Assembly (NCBI GenBank): GCA_025200525.1
Contig: CM045770.1
Span: 128,926,200-128,990,199 of the forward strand
DNA length: 64,000 bases
Source: Camellia lanceoleosa
Lineage: Eukaryota > Streptophyta > Magnoliopsida > Ericales > Theaceae
Direction: 5' to 3'
The position numbers and the translations under genes are program-made. Shown here piece after piece: positions 47,334-60,012 of this stretch. Position 1 is the first letter of the stretch. Each line of letters opens with the position of its first letter. The notes under the pieces are model-generated. The model had not been told where the DNA came from and ran no database searches. It saw only the letters and a program-made list of their open reading frames with translations.

Positions 47334-48113
47334 ATGAAAATGATTGAAGATCTTCAAAGAACTGTGGTAGATCTGGCCTCTGGGATATTGGTTCCATCAT
47401 CGACCACATCACATGCTAGAAGTTTCGCGCCAAAAGGCTCCCTAATCTTGGGACGGGTTGCATTGGAAGAAGGCCAATCTCTTGGCAAAGTGGAGGAAAG
47501 TGGTAAGAACAAGGTAGGGGTAGGCATTGGTCCCCATGAACACCTTCGATGGGCCGTTGAAGCTTTGAAAAGCCGAAGGGCTGAACAAACAGCAAGTGAT
47601 TGTAGTTGTTGCAAAGATTATGGATATCACTTTTGCCACTCAGAATGAGAGTAATTTGAATAAAGGGGCAAGCTGGGAGAAGGGCGTTATTCTAGGAACG
47701 TTCTTTTCAGCTCTAATCCTGCACTCGGAAGAGATCAGCAAACCCAGTCAGTGCCTACCAATCCTTTTGCTGGTGCATCCAGCAAAACTCCACAAACCTC
47801 GAAGTACCCACCCTGAGGCCAGAGGGTCTTCAATCCCCTTTACATGACTTTGTCCAAAGCTCTCCAAATCCTTATAGGACAGGGGCATCTGAAGCCCCTG
47901 GAGTCGCACCCACTGCCAAATAACCTCCCTCCCTCACATGATCTGGCCAAGCATTGTGCCTTCCATCAACAAGCCGGTCATGACACTGATACGTGTTTTC
48001 GTCTTCTCCACGAAATACAAGATCTGATTGACAACAAAGTCATCGTCGCACCAGGCTCTGCAAAGTCTATCGGCACTGGATTAATGAACTTGGGGGATAA
48101 TGTGACTATGTGA
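47334..48113 (+). pseudogene. gag: Second gag-like region (Ogre/Tat), zinc-knuckle end
   Basis: Starts with an open stretch (MKMIEDLQRTVVDLASG, 47,334-47,648) of unclear origin. After a frame change NPFAGASSKTPQTSKYPP leads to 47,844-48,113: MTLSKALQILIGQGHLKPLE, then CAFHQQAGHDTDTC and EIQDLIDNKVI. This is a diverged second copy of the gag C-terminus found at 46,919. Two zinc-knuckle regions in tandem are unusual; they could be a duplication or a join between two related elements. Confidence 0.7.
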
Positions 48114-50230
48114 ACGGGGGATGAACCACCTGCGGATGGCACTCAGTTTACTCCAGATTTGGGTATGGCACACACTATTTTGAGCAATTTGCGAATGCTA
48201 GTTTTTGTACTTTCTGACTTGGGTATTGAGTCAGTCTTGTTGTGTTATATTGAGTCAGTCTTTTTGTACTGAGTCAGCTCAGTCTGTCTTGTTATGTGGA
48301 GTCCGTCCTGTTTTGTTAGAGTCGGGTCATTTCGGGGGTGTTACCTCGGGCATCACTTGCTTGTTTTGTGTTTGTCTTTTACACTCTTTTGAGTCTGTTC
48401 CTACCATGGGGCCAGTTGCACCAGAAGATTTGAATAAAATAGCAGTGATTTTCACACTTTTGAGTTTGTTTCTGCCTTAAGCTAGTTGTGCCAGCAAATT
48501 TGAATGAAACGGCAGTGCTTTTCACCTACTTTTCGGTGCCTTGAAATCGTTGCGTTGACCTAAGTTTTTCAAAACTTTTCGAACACTGTGATGAAAACAA
48601 AGAGGAAGGAATTCCTCGTGATTTGTAAAAATTTGATCAAACTGAAAGAAAGAGAGGTGTGCTAAGCCCTTAATGAATGAAATCATGTTTGTTAATGTGA
48701 GTATTGGGAAGGATCCTGGCTTGATCCAGATTGGTTCTACATTGTCTTCAGCACGAACGACTAGTCGCTTTCTTAAAAGATTTCAAAAAATGTTTTGCGT
48801 GGTTCTGCAAAGACCTGTGTGGAATCGCTCTTGAGATTGTGCAGCCTAGGATTGTTCTCAGCCTCAAGACTCGACCTCTTTTGCTTTCAAACCTTGAACC
48901 TTGATTCAGGATGTTCAACGGTCAACCACAATGTGAGGCTTGTATGGCCAAATTTGAAGCAACCCATCAACTAGGGGTAATAAGGTCGTATGACACTAAG
49001 GGGGCCCGCCAGGCCAGATTTGAAGTAGCCCTCGAACTAAGGGCAAGAAAAGTCAGATCACGAAGATCAAATGTTATCAAAGGAAGCTTATAAAGCTAGA
49101 TCAGAAGTAGCCCTTGAACTAGGGGCAAAAATGTCAAATGTGCTCAAAGATTCAAAGATGGGTCATTCTACAAACCAATGAAGATTGGCAAGAAAGCCAA
49201 ATTCCAGTAGCTGAAAGAAGAAAGTTTTGCTGAAGGACAATCAAGTTCCTATTCGCAACACTAGGGGCAACTTTAGACCCCGATTGGATGGACTCCTACA
49301 TCATCAGCAAACAGTAGCCATTATCTTGGATTCAGTTGGCTTCGAGATCCTATGACCATTCAACATAGACTTGTTACATTTTTTACCCTTGAGAGGCTCG
49401 CTAGGCCGAAGACCCGGAAGGGTGACCCGGGCAAAAGTTAGAGCAAGAAAAAGAAGAAAAAGAACAAAAAAGAAAAAATGCAAAGAATGAAAAAAGAAAA
49501 GAAGAAAAATGAAGAAAATGAAAGATGAAAAAAAGAAGAAAAGAAATGAAAAGAAAAGAAAAACAGAGCTCGCAAGGTTGAAAATCTGGAAGGACGGCCT
49601 TGGCAAAAGATAGAGCGCAAAAGGAGAGGTTAATACCCGAGTGTACCTTAATCCGGAACTACGTCAGGCCTGATTCCCATGTTTGGGATACGTAGGCAAC
49701 TTCATCTTGAAGTCCGGCCCCAATAGCCTGCTAGGCTCATCTATGTTGATTGGTTTATCCTTGTTCAACTCGGCTATCTTGTCCATGTGAAGTGGCTCAT
49801 CTTCATGATCATCTTTGTTCAGATTCAGTTGTTCTATTTTGTTAAAAGACTCAGCTGCAAGATGATTCAAAGTTCAGATCTGAGGTTGTGCATCTCGAGA
49901 GTAGATTCCATGTTGGTTAAGCAGTGGCCATTTGCAAAAATAGTTTTTGAGAATTTTTAATGAGGTTGACTAATTTTCTTGAAAATTATTCCATTTTTTT
50001 CCAAAACTGGACCATTTCTTGGACCCGAAAAAGAAAAATTTTCAGTGCTCATAGCCTAACTTGCATGCTTTCAAATCAAAAAATCGAACAAGTATGCTAA
50101 TCTAACTCTCAGTTTGGTTAAAATTGTTTTAGTAAAAAGCTCAAAAAAATAAAAAATGGTCCAAATGATGAACTAGGGGCATAGTTGAGTCAGGTTTTCT
50201 GTCTGTTCCCCCCCATTTTCACCATATTTA

Positions 50231-50306
50231 CCAGAAAGGGCACCACACTTTCCAGGAAGGGCACCATGCTTGCCAGAAAGGGCACTACACTTGCCAGAAA
50301 AGGGTA
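50231..50306. repeat. 21-bp tandem repeat, about 3.5 copies
   Basis: Units of the form CCAGAAAGGGCACCACACTT, starting at 50,231, 50,252, 50,273 and 50,294. Confidence 0.85.
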
Positions 50307-51509
50307 CAACTGAAGCTAACAACAAAGGACTAAAAGCTCTCTCATCCTCCAAGCAGCGAGGTATGAAGCTAAGTGCGAAGCATGAACTAGAATGGATCAA
50401 GATATTCCACTCCCTTATCTGGACAGGTCCGATCACATTCGAGCTGGCCAAGCGTATCGTCAACCGATGTCAGTTGCTGATCTACTGTACATCTAGTCGC
50501 ACCACAACCCCTCTGCGGAATAGGCTCACTGTTTTGAGTGAAAGAATGAGAATCTAGCAGAATGCTAGGGGAAAGAGCCCGCAACTTCCTACTTATCCAC
50601 CAACCACCTAAGGAAGGGATAAAAAAAGAAGAGAGATTGAAGAATAGAGAGATGTGCGCTGAGAGAAAAAGTGAGAAAAGGGCTTTTCAAAGAAAAAGAT
50701 ATTGAGTGCTAGAGTGATGTGAGAATCATAGATGAGAAAGGATGGGAAGCACTACCTGAAGAAACAGGCTCCTCGTGAACTGAGAAGTCTCCCATTGGTA
50801 GTACACATCCGAGTGTTGTGTTTGTTGTTGTTGTTGTTGTTTTTTTTTTTTTTTTTTTTGATTCTTGTTTTGAGTGTCAATAGATGTGTTTAGGTTGTTT
50901 ACCTTACCTTGTCTTTCCCTTTGTTGAGTCGTGGTGCGCTGTGTTCAGTCGTCGGCTCAATACTCGGTTAAGAACTCATTTCTCGATTTTAAAAAATAAA
51001 TCATTTTGTGCTCAGAGTGTTGTGCCATTCTCCACATATGTGCAAAACAGGATCCTTTCTTTCATGAACTGCAGGGTTCAACCCAGGTCATGTGAGAACA
51101 GTAGAATAAGGACCTATCTGAAGCTATATAGGTTTCGGACTATAAAGCAAAAGAAAAGAGGGAAAATTTGGAACATCTTAGCATGTTTCAACTTCAGCAA
51201 ATTCCGAGATTGCAGTCCAGGTGCATCTTCTCAGGCCTTGCCTTTCTCTAGAGTATGAGTGTATCTCGACCCCAAGTTTAAGCCTGCTTCAAGTCAGAAT
51301 GGAAATCCAAGCAGCACCTGCGGTTTTCACATGCAGATGTTATCTCTAGCCAATATGAACAAGGTGTACCCTTTTGAGCTGAGTATGTTGCAAAGTCCTC
51401 TGAGAGGTAAATTAGAGGCACCGAAGTACATATTTGATGCCTCTCTATTAAATAGAATGTGCGTTTTCATATACACTTCTGTTGCATGCGTGACGTGCAT
51501 CGTTTATGT

Positions 51510-52020
51510 TTCTTGCATAGAATATGCTTTCAATATTGAATAGAATATGCTCTTGTTTCATGCATAGAAAATGCACTCTTCCATACTTGCATAGAAAATG
51601 CTCATATCTTTTGCATAGAAAATGCACACTTCCATACTTGCATAGAAAATGCATTCTTCCTCATTTGCATAGAACATGCATTTTATCGCACTTTTTTGTG
51701 CACCTCACTTGCATAGAAAATGCATTTTATTGCACTTCTTTTGTGCGCCTTCCTCGCACTTTCTTGTGCATTGTATCTCACTCACACTGTCTTGTGCACT
51801 TATACTTTGTGTCTCACTTGCGCTTTCTTGTGCTTTTCACTGTCATGTGCATTCTTTGGTTTGGGAGACCTTAAAATCCTGTGTTTACACTCGCGCTTTC
51901 TTGCGCATCGCATTATTTTGTGCAGTTTACACTCGCGCTATCTTGCGTATCGCACTATTATCGTGCGTTTCATTACATGCTCTCATGTTGCATAGAAAAT
52001 GTTTGTAGCACTTGTTAGTG
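51510..52020. repeat. Array of short hairpin words (TGCATAGAAAATGCA family)
   Basis: About eight copies of TGCATAGAAAATGCA or close variants with 10-12-bp spacers (CTTCCATACT), then GCACTTTCTTGTGC and CGCACTTTCTTGCGC words. Each word is itself a small inverted repeat (TGCAT/ATGCA; GCAC/GTGC; GCGC-type). Confidence 0.85.
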
Positions 52021-52117
52021 CATTGCTCGCGCTATTTTGCGCACCTTACCTACACTTGTTAGTGCATTGCTCATGCTTTCTTGCGTACCTTACCTGCATT
52101 TGTTAGTGCATGTGCAT

Positions 52118-52480
52118 CGCACTTTCTTGCGCAACCTTTCTCCACTTGTGTGTGGCGCGTTTGGACGTACTCGCACTGTCATGTGCATCGCACTTTCTTG
52201 CGCAACCTTTCTCCACTCGCGTATGGCGCATTTAGACGTACTTGCACTGTCATGTGGATCGCGCTTTCTTGCGCAACCTTTCTCCACTTGAGTGTGGCGC
52301 ATTTGGATGCTCGCGCTTTCTTGCGCAACCTTTCTCCACTCGCGTGTGGCGCGTTTGGACGTACTCGCATTGTCATGTGCATCGTGCTTTCTTGCGTAAC
52401 CTTTCTCCACTCGTGTGTGGCGCGTTTGGATGCTCACGCTTTCTTGTGCAACCCTTCTCCTCTTGCATGTGGTGCGTTAG
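52118..52480. repeat. Minisatellite with 71-bp and 52-bp units
   Basis: GCGCTTTCTTGCGCAACC-type unit heads begin at about 52,118, 52,189, 52,260, 52,312, 52,383 and 52,435. Long units contain ACTCGCACTGTCATGTGCAT; short units lack it. Spacing alternates 71, 71, 52, 71, 52. Open frames here arise from the repeat and shift frame each unit, so they are not genes. Confidence 0.85.
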
Positions 52481-53910
52481 GACGTCTTCGGTTTCGAACA
52501 CTTGAATGAGTTCTGGTGTTCATTCATACCTCTTCTCCTCTCGCATGTGGTGTGTTAAGATGTCTTCGGTTTAGAACACTCAGATGCGTTCTGGTGTTCA
52601 TTTATTCACTTTCTTCTCTCGCATAAGATGCACTTGGACGTATTTACATCCCTCTCTGGTCTAGGAGAACTTAAATCCTCTGAAGGTGCAATTCCTTTGG
52701 TGTTTGTCGTGCCTAAATGACTTCCGATGGTCTGGTATAGCCACCTGCCTGTGTTTGTTGTGAGTTCCTAAGAGATCAACTGAGACAGTGGAAACTAGAG
52801 TTCGAATGACTGTTGCCTAGAACGCAAAGGTTCGGGATTTCCGAGACTAAAGTCTGGTTTAAATACCCAGGGGTGTATCCTCGGCTTGAAATCCGTATGG
52901 AAGCCCCATAGGTTGAGGTAGAAGGTATGCGCCTCAATTCTGGATACTGAACCAACCTAGTTTGTCACCCTGTTGGAGAATAGGGAAAGTTGCGACCATA
53001 GCCAGGGAGAAAAGTAGTACCTGTGGTTCAGAAATGCAAGATGTAGAAGAGGAAGATCCCTAGCAGCATGAGGTGAGTCATTGCCAATTGCCTCTATAAG
53101 GTACTTTCATTTCCCAGCTACATTGCATTTTGTCATCTATTACGTCTATTGCATTGCATGTAACATCTATTGCATGCATCTACTGCATTCTTTTATCGCC
53201 TGCATCCTTTCCATGATAAGCTTAATTTGGCATGTGCCCATACTTTTTTGCGTTGAAGCATAGTTCTGCATGTGTACGTGCCTATTCCACTACGAGAATT
53301 GTGGTCTGAGGGTGTCGGCACCTTTACTGTGTTAGACGTGGCCTAGTTTGTGTCCATACCTTTTCTAGGTAGAAATGTGGTTTGGTTGCGCGCCTTATTC
53401 ACTGCATCCATTGAATCGTATTTTGTTTTGTTGCATTCAGCATGTAGGATCACGATCTTTTCACAGCAGATCATTCCTCAATTGTATCATGCCACCCAAT
53501 TACTTGTATTCTTTCTGCGATACACATAGTCCTGCCTGTGCACACACCTATTCCACTAAAGAGAATTGTGGTTTGAGGGTTCCGACACCTTTTCTATGTT
53601 AAATGTAGTTTGATTTTGCATCTCCATCCCGTTATGATATTTGTGTGGTTTTGCACTGCTTGTGGTTTGATTATTTCATTGCATTGTATATCATTTACAT
53701 TGTTTTGTTATATTGTGTATCATCTTGTATCTTGCCCCTAAACTACGCTGGTTTGATTCCTTGCAAAGGGATACGTAGGTAGCCTATGGGCGCAACCATT
53801 TATTTATCTGCATTTTGTTTGTTTGTCCAAGTCTCCAACCTTGTCAAAAATGGGTCGTCTTTGGGCTTTGACATTCACTCACGTCATTTCATGACTCTGA
53901 GCTCTGTTAA

Positions 53911-53921
53911 AGACGGGCAAC
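53911..53921 (+). other. Polypurine tract of the Ogre-like element
   Basis: AGACGGGCAAC lies directly before the LTR start TGTAGACAC. Confidence 0.6.
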
Positions 53922-56900
53922 TGTAGACACATCATTTTTGATTGCCCTTAAGACTTGGGCGCTATGATTGTTTACTTGGTGATGAAAGTCGTGTAGTGCC
54001 AAAGGGTCGATTTCTTCGGCAGGGAGAGAGTCAAATCCCAACTTCATACCCCCTTTTGGACCAAAACAATCTTGATCAAAAGATTTTAGACCTTGAAACC
54101 CTCTCTTTCAAATAGTTTTTGAAAATGTTCCTACGATGTTTCGATGCTCGCATTTTGTTAAATGTTGCGCTTTTCGATAAACCGAGTGAGGACAAAGTAG
54201 AAATGAATGAAAGAGAGATGAAATCTTTGAAAAATCTATCAAAACACCATGTTTAGAGGTTTGGAGTTGAAAATAGGAGAGGAGAGAAGAAAACTAGTTT
54301 GGGAGAAGTTCGGCATGAATCAGGGTAGGACCAAAATTGAGCTGCTTCACCAAAATAGGCATAACTTTTTGCACAGTTGTAATTTTGATGCAAGGTTGCC
54401 ACCATTGGAAAGCTTACTTTCGGGCATTCAATTTGGACATAAGATTGACCTGAAAAAGAGTCCAGACGAAGGAGTTATGGCGATTTGAAGTTGGACCTGG
54501 AAAGCAGAATTTTGCCTGTTGACTAGAAAAATGGGCTGTCGACCAGAAAAGTAGCCAGTCGACCACCAGGGGTGGCCGACCGACCAGGAAAAGGGGCTGA
54601 CCGACCATTGAGGTCCCAAACTCAGATATTTTGAAGATCTTTTCCCTCCAGCTATCCTACACTGCTCCAGATATTTCTGAATTGAGATATTTCGACCAAT
54701 GCTCATATATTGCTATATATTGAGCCATATCTCTCATTATGGAAAAAGGTTAGAACATTGAACCAATTTTTGGAGCCTCCCTCTCTAAAAAAAGTCCTCT
54801 CTCTCTAGAAATTTCAGAGCTAAATTTCAGCCTTTCTCTCTAGTTTGCTCTCTCTCTTGCCCTTTTGTGCATAAAAGTAGAGAAACATGCCTAGTTTGCC
54901 TATGCGTCCTCAATCAAAGTTGCCTATCTTTGGGAGGAGGTTGCTTGGAGCTTACTTGGGACTTTGTTTGAGCTCCAAAAGGTGATTTGAGCTCAGATTT
55001 TTGCCTGTTTTGGTGCTTGGCTTCAAGAGGTAGAAACTTTACCCTTTAAACTTGTTTTGCATAGCTTGTTTTGCCATCTTCTTCAACTACTTTGGGGCTG
55101 TTTTGGGGTGTTTTTGAACTGAAAAAAAACTCTATTTTTCAGTCCTCAAAGTGGTGGTTTAAGCCTTGTTTGGCTAGGGGGTGTTTCCTCCCTTTTGCTC
55201 CTTGGCTTGTAAAGCCTTTTGAGCTATCTTTCAAGCTTTTGAAACAATCTTTGTTTGGCCTTTCCACCACTAAAATCTTTTGCTCCTTGGCTTGTAAAGC
55301 CTTTTGAGCTATCTTTCAAGCTTTTGAAACAATATTTGTTTGGCCTTTCTACCATTGAAATCCAGTGGATTTTTAGTGGTAGAAATGTGGTTTTGTGGTC
55401 CAAAATAGGAGGGGGTGGTCCCCTCTCCTCTTGTCTTGTTAGCATGTGTTGTTGGCCTATCAAATGAGCATGTATTTCTCCCTTCTTGAGGCTTAGTTTG
55501 AGCATGTTTTTGTGACTTTTTTAACATGTTATAACTCTGTTTTTAGTTGGTTTGATCACTTGTTGCATGCTCTTTACACTTGTAGTGTAAATCCTCTTTG
55601 CTAGCCTTGCATGCCTAATGAGTTAGCTTGTTATTCTAGCATGTGTTGGCTTAGTCTCAGCCCATTTTTGGTGTTTTTTTGGCATGCTTTAACTCTGATT
55701 TTGGTTGGTGAGTTCACCTCTTGCTTGGTTTTTGCACTTGTAGTGCAATCTTGCTCACTAGCCTAGTATACTTGGTGTTTTGGCCTATTGTTCTAGCTTG
55801 TTTTAGCTCTAGTTCAAGCATGTTTTTGGTGTTATTTTTACATTCCATAACTCTGTTTTTTGGTTGGTGGGGTCATCTCTTGCTTGGTTTTTGCACTTGT
55901 AGTGCAATCATGCTCACTAGCCTAGTGTACTTGGTGTTTTAGCCTTCCATTCTAGCATGTGTTAACTATACTCCATGCATGTTTTTGTCATTGTTTTGAC
56001 ATGCTTTAGGACTGTTTTGGGTGTTCTTGGCCTTTTGGGGCTTGCTTTGTATAGCTATAGTGTAAATGGCTTCACTAGTCTTGAGTTTTGAGGCCCCTAC
56101 CATGCTATACTTGTGATGTTTGCATGCCCTGGCATCATTTGGCATGGTATTTCAGAGCTTATATCTTTTCCATATTCTCATGTTTATCACTCTTTAATTG
56201 TGTTTAAGAGTTGTGCCTTTATGCCTTGTTTATGAGCCATCATATGAGCATGCATTTCTAGCTTCTTGTGCCCAAGTTTCAGGATGTTTTGGCCTCTGTT
56301 TTGGCATGGTTTAGGTCTGTCCATAGTTGGTTTAGTCATTTAGGCTTGGTATTGCATGCCTCTTGTGAAATGCTCTTTACTAGCTTTGATGTTTTTGGCC
56401 TTCAACATGTTATGCTTGCATTGTTTGCGTGTTTTAAGGTCTTTAGCATCCTTTTTCAATGCTGAAATGTATGCCATTGCATGCCATCTTTCATTTGTTA
56501 TATCGCTTTGAAAGAGGTCTTAAGCCCTTTGTTGGTTTGAGTGTGAAATCGAGGTGTTCATGCCTAATGGTTTTAGCCTTCTTTTGAAGGTTTCTACTAA
56601 CCAACGGCATGATGCTTCTTTCATGTTTAAGAAGCTTATGGCTTGGTCCGTCTTTCCAATTAAAGGACTTCTCACTTTTGGACTTAACCGATAAAAGGAT
56701 GGATTGGTAATCTAAAATGAGTAAACAAAATTGAACCAAGTAGAACATGTCAAGAAAACATGTTTGAGTTGCATTGCATGTGTTTGGATCGAACGTTAAT
56801 CCAAACACGAGAAACGAGGGACGTTTCATACTCAAAGTGATGAAACGTGCCTCATTTCTCGGTCACCGTCCCTCTTGATCATGCATGATAGAGGTGGAGG

Positions 56901-58667
56901 CTCTTGTGCGTTATTTGTGCATTCATTGACTTGTACAAACTTGGCTTCTCAGCCATCGTGCATTGCGATGCTCGGTTGGTGGCTTGAGAGTCAAATACCG
57001 CACTCCTTTGAGCTTGAGAAATGATAAGGAGGATGGTTGTGCGCACATGTCTTGCAAATACACTCCTGTGCCCCTATTGTTCTCTGTTGCAGCAAAAATT
57101 GGAGTCTGGAAAATCAACTGGTCGACTGACCACAAGGAGTAATCGACCGATCAATATAGGTGGTCGACCGACCAGTTTTTCTAGTCTATAGCCACCTTTT
57201 CTGGCCGGCAGTCCACCAGAGGGTCCTTGTGTTGGAGAAAAAGCATTATGGAGATTGGCACAATTTTCAGAGGTCTAGGCAAGTGCAAACAGATGCAATT
57301 AGAGGCACGGTAATGGATTTCCGAGCGAAGTCGACCAAGCATGCATATCCCCCTTGCTTCCGAAGGCCATTTGTTTAAATTGCTTAGCTAAACTAGTTCA
57401 TTAGCTTACTTATTTTGTAATTAATTAGTTAAGTGTTTAATTAATTAATTTGGTTTGTAATTACTTAGCTTAGATTGGCTAGTTGCTCAATTTGTGTTGT
57501 AATAATTAATTAGCTAAGTTAGTTAATTAGTTGATTTATAATAAGTAGCTTAGCTTATTCATTTGGACCCTCCGTCGAGACGGCAAATGTTGTAATAAGC
57601 GTGCGTGTGTGTGTGAATGTCTTATAACCCCACGTCTTTCTCTCTTTTACTTATTAGCTTTTGATGGTTAGTTTAGGGCATATTTTAATTAGCATACCTT
57701 ACGCTTTGCATGCGTGCATCATTCATTTGTTTTGCATGCACCGGGCTCGGCGCATCATACAAACTGCATTGCCTTTCAATACATATTTGAATACGTGTTC
57801 AAAAGCATGTTATCAAGTGTCGCATTCATATTCCATCTTAGATAGCCGAGCCTACTTAGTTGCATTTTGGCATGCGTTGCATTAGGCAATTAACATAGCT
57901 AGGATCATGCATGATTTCTAACTAGCTTCTGTTTTGGCTCGAAGTACTCGGTGAGTCTTTACGTTTTAGCATCCTTGCATGAGTCTAAGTGTTGCCATGA
58001 TCGCATGCTTGCCATGATGCTAATTGCTTAATTGATAAACTGCATGAATGCCTGTGGATAAAGGCTTCATTGCTTAAATTGGAACAATTCATCAAAATGT
58101 GAGTTTTAAGCCCACTTGAAGTGGCAAATCATCATGTTTTAAGCCCACTTGAGGGTGGCAAATCCGCACTTTAGCCTACTTGAGGGTAGCAACTTCAAAC
58201 AATTTTCAAAAAACAAACATGAGATGTTTTGTTCCAAATTGAGCGATTGAGTCTATACTTGTATGCTGTGCGCATCACATAGTAAGATATCTAATAACCA
58301 AAACAAGAGCACATGAGGTTTATAAAACAACATATCATGCTTAGTAGAGGTTGATCCTTTGATTGGGCGAGCGGGGGTGCTCATTTCAGGACCTTCCCTC
58401 TCGTACCCAAGTTCCCGAGCCGAGGCAACTTTGGTGATGACGGACACGTGGCCTTAGGCACGAGTCAGGGTTTCCTAAATTTCCCAAAAATAAAATATTT
58501 AGGTGACGACTCTGTAATCTAGCAAAGCAGTCCATGTTTGGCCTTTTTTGATTAAAATCGATTTTCCAAAATGATTTGCCGGATTTGGACTCTTTGGTGA
58601 TTTATCAGTCTTACATTGCACTTTGTGAGATTAGATTCAGAACCGGATAGGAGTCCAAACTATAGGA
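53922..58667 (+). repeat. 3' LTR of the Ogre-like element, 4.75 kb
   Basis: Starts TGTAGACACATC; the similarity ends after AAACTATAG (58,667) without the ...TACA end seen in the solo and minus-strand LTRs. Contains an 85-bp tandem duplication (55,196-55,365, heads TGCTCCTTGGCTTGTAAAGC), an about 159-bp repeat (55,700-55,940, word TTTTTGCACTTGTAGTGCAA), and CpG-rich clusters at 54,510-54,610 and 57,110-57,210. These repeats partly explain why it is longer than the 3.68-kb solo copy. Confidence 0.8.
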
Positions 58668-59670
58668 CCAATTCGAAGCCTCTCTGAAAGGGTGGCGGCG
58701 AAGAAAGTCGAGCTACAGAAGCGAAGCAAAAAGTAAATCGATAAAAGGAGGAGCTAGAAGAGGGGCCTCGAAAAGACCGAAGAAAAGTAGGAAGGAAATA
58801 GTAGAAATCAATATTAAGGTGAGTTATATTATATCTTGAGTAACCATAAACTGTTTTATTGTTTTTTGAATTATTTTATGCAAATCATCCTTTATAAATT
58901 ATATTAATATTTCAACTATGTTATTTAATTTATGAACCCTATTTGTTTAAAAATAGAAACCCATGGATATAACTATGGATTAAATGTGTTTTTAAACAAT
59001 TATTTTATAAATACTACCACGGAGATCCTATGTCTTGAGAGACTTAAATAACCATTGGCCCTTTGAATTGTTACTTTAGTGATCCTCTGATGATCCTATG
59101 TCTTGGGGGACTTAAATAACCATTGGCCCTCTGATTAGTCATTTTGTGACCCTTTGTCTGTCATGGATCCATTGACCCTCTGCTCGCCTCCGCATCCGTG
59201 GTGGTGATTATTTGCTTATATAATTTCTGCATTATGTTCTGTTGGTTAAAATGATTTATTTACTCGAACCAAACTATTCATTGTTTAGTCTAAGTAATTA
59301 TCCATGGTGATTTATATACCCCTATGCTCTTAGTATAATATTTTTCACTCTCATGTACTTATAACTTAAACCCTATTCAGGTGAAGAAACTTAAGAAGGA
59401 ATTGTTTTACCCCATTAATCAGACCTAGACTGGAGATGAATATCGTGTTTTTGTGTGTATGTATGTGTGTGTGTGTGTGTTTATTTGTAATTATTATCTA
59501 ACTTATGTTACATAAATAACAGTTCCCATGTACACTTTAGATATCTATATGCACCTTTTATTTTATTTTGTTGCATTATTTAATTTGTTTAATCTAAAAT
59601 TAATCCTTGGTAACTTTAGAAATTACCTAGTTGCGAATTTAGCGCCAAATATCGGGGTTGGTTCGCGACA
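58668..59670 (+). mobile_element. Tekay-like Gypsy LTR, 3' part
   Basis: Ends GGTTCGCGACA directly before a primer site. AAGGTGAGT near 58,818 resembles a splice donor. Includes a 68-bp tandem duplication at 59,024-59,160 (heads GATCCTATGTCTTG). Confidence 0.6.
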
Positions 59671-59674
59671 AAAG

Positions 59675-59686
59675 TGGTATCAGAGC
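59675..59686 (+). other. Primer binding site (initiator Met tRNA)
   Basis: TGGTATCAGAGC, four bases after the LTR end CGACA. Perfect match to the standard chromovirus primer site. Confidence 0.85.
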
Positions 59687-60012
59687 AGTGGTAAAAAAAA
59701 AAAAAAAAAAAATTCAAAACATTAAGGCATAAGACATGCGTACCATTAGAAAATAGGATACGGAAAATCTTAGTTTGTTTGACACATTAGCCATTATGTG
59801 TGTAGTCTCTTATTAGTTCCATAGCTGAGTTTGGGCATCCAGTGGTGTAAGAAGTGTCAGAACTCAATTTCCGTGATTTTCTATGGTATAGGCCCGATCC
59901 ACCAGAGTTTTAGAGGATTTTTGAAAATAATAACTATGTCCCAGATCTGCCAGAGGAAATGGAGGATTCTGAAGACATAGTTAGATAAATACACCGAACC
60001 CTTAACTAGCTG

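Larger units (their letters stand above)
48114..53910 (+). other. Noncoding 3' region of the Ogre-like element
   Basis: No pol motif in any frame. Holds degenerate repeats: GAGTCAGTC words (48,225-48,330), GTAGCCCTTGAACTAGGGGC words (48,950-49,120), an A/G tract (49,440-49,560), a poly-T run near 50,840, and the arrays listed separately. GGGATACGTAGG occurs at 49,687 and 53,768, a motif commonly seen in Ogre/Tat untranslated regions. Confidence 0.65.
45099..58667 (+). mobile_element. Ogre/Tat-like Gypsy element lacking pol, 13.6 kb
   Basis: A truncated 5' LTR (about 0.6 kb), two gag-like regions, a long 3' region with several tandem repeats, a purine tract and a 4.75-kb 3' LTR. No protease, reverse transcriptase, RNase H or integrase was found, so it is non-autonomous. 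Large LTRs, TGTAGACA starts, GGGATACGTAGG motifs and repeat-rich 3' regions are typical of Ogre/Tat. Both outer edges are decayed, and no target duplication is visible. Confidence 0.8.

Noticed and set aside
49304..49620. Phe/Ser-rich minus-strand frames
   Set aside because: Translation of an A/G-rich tract in the Ogre-like 3' region.
51524..52509. Several overlapping open frames on both strands
   Set aside because: They follow the 71/52-bp repeats, whose length is not a multiple of three, and have no consistent product.
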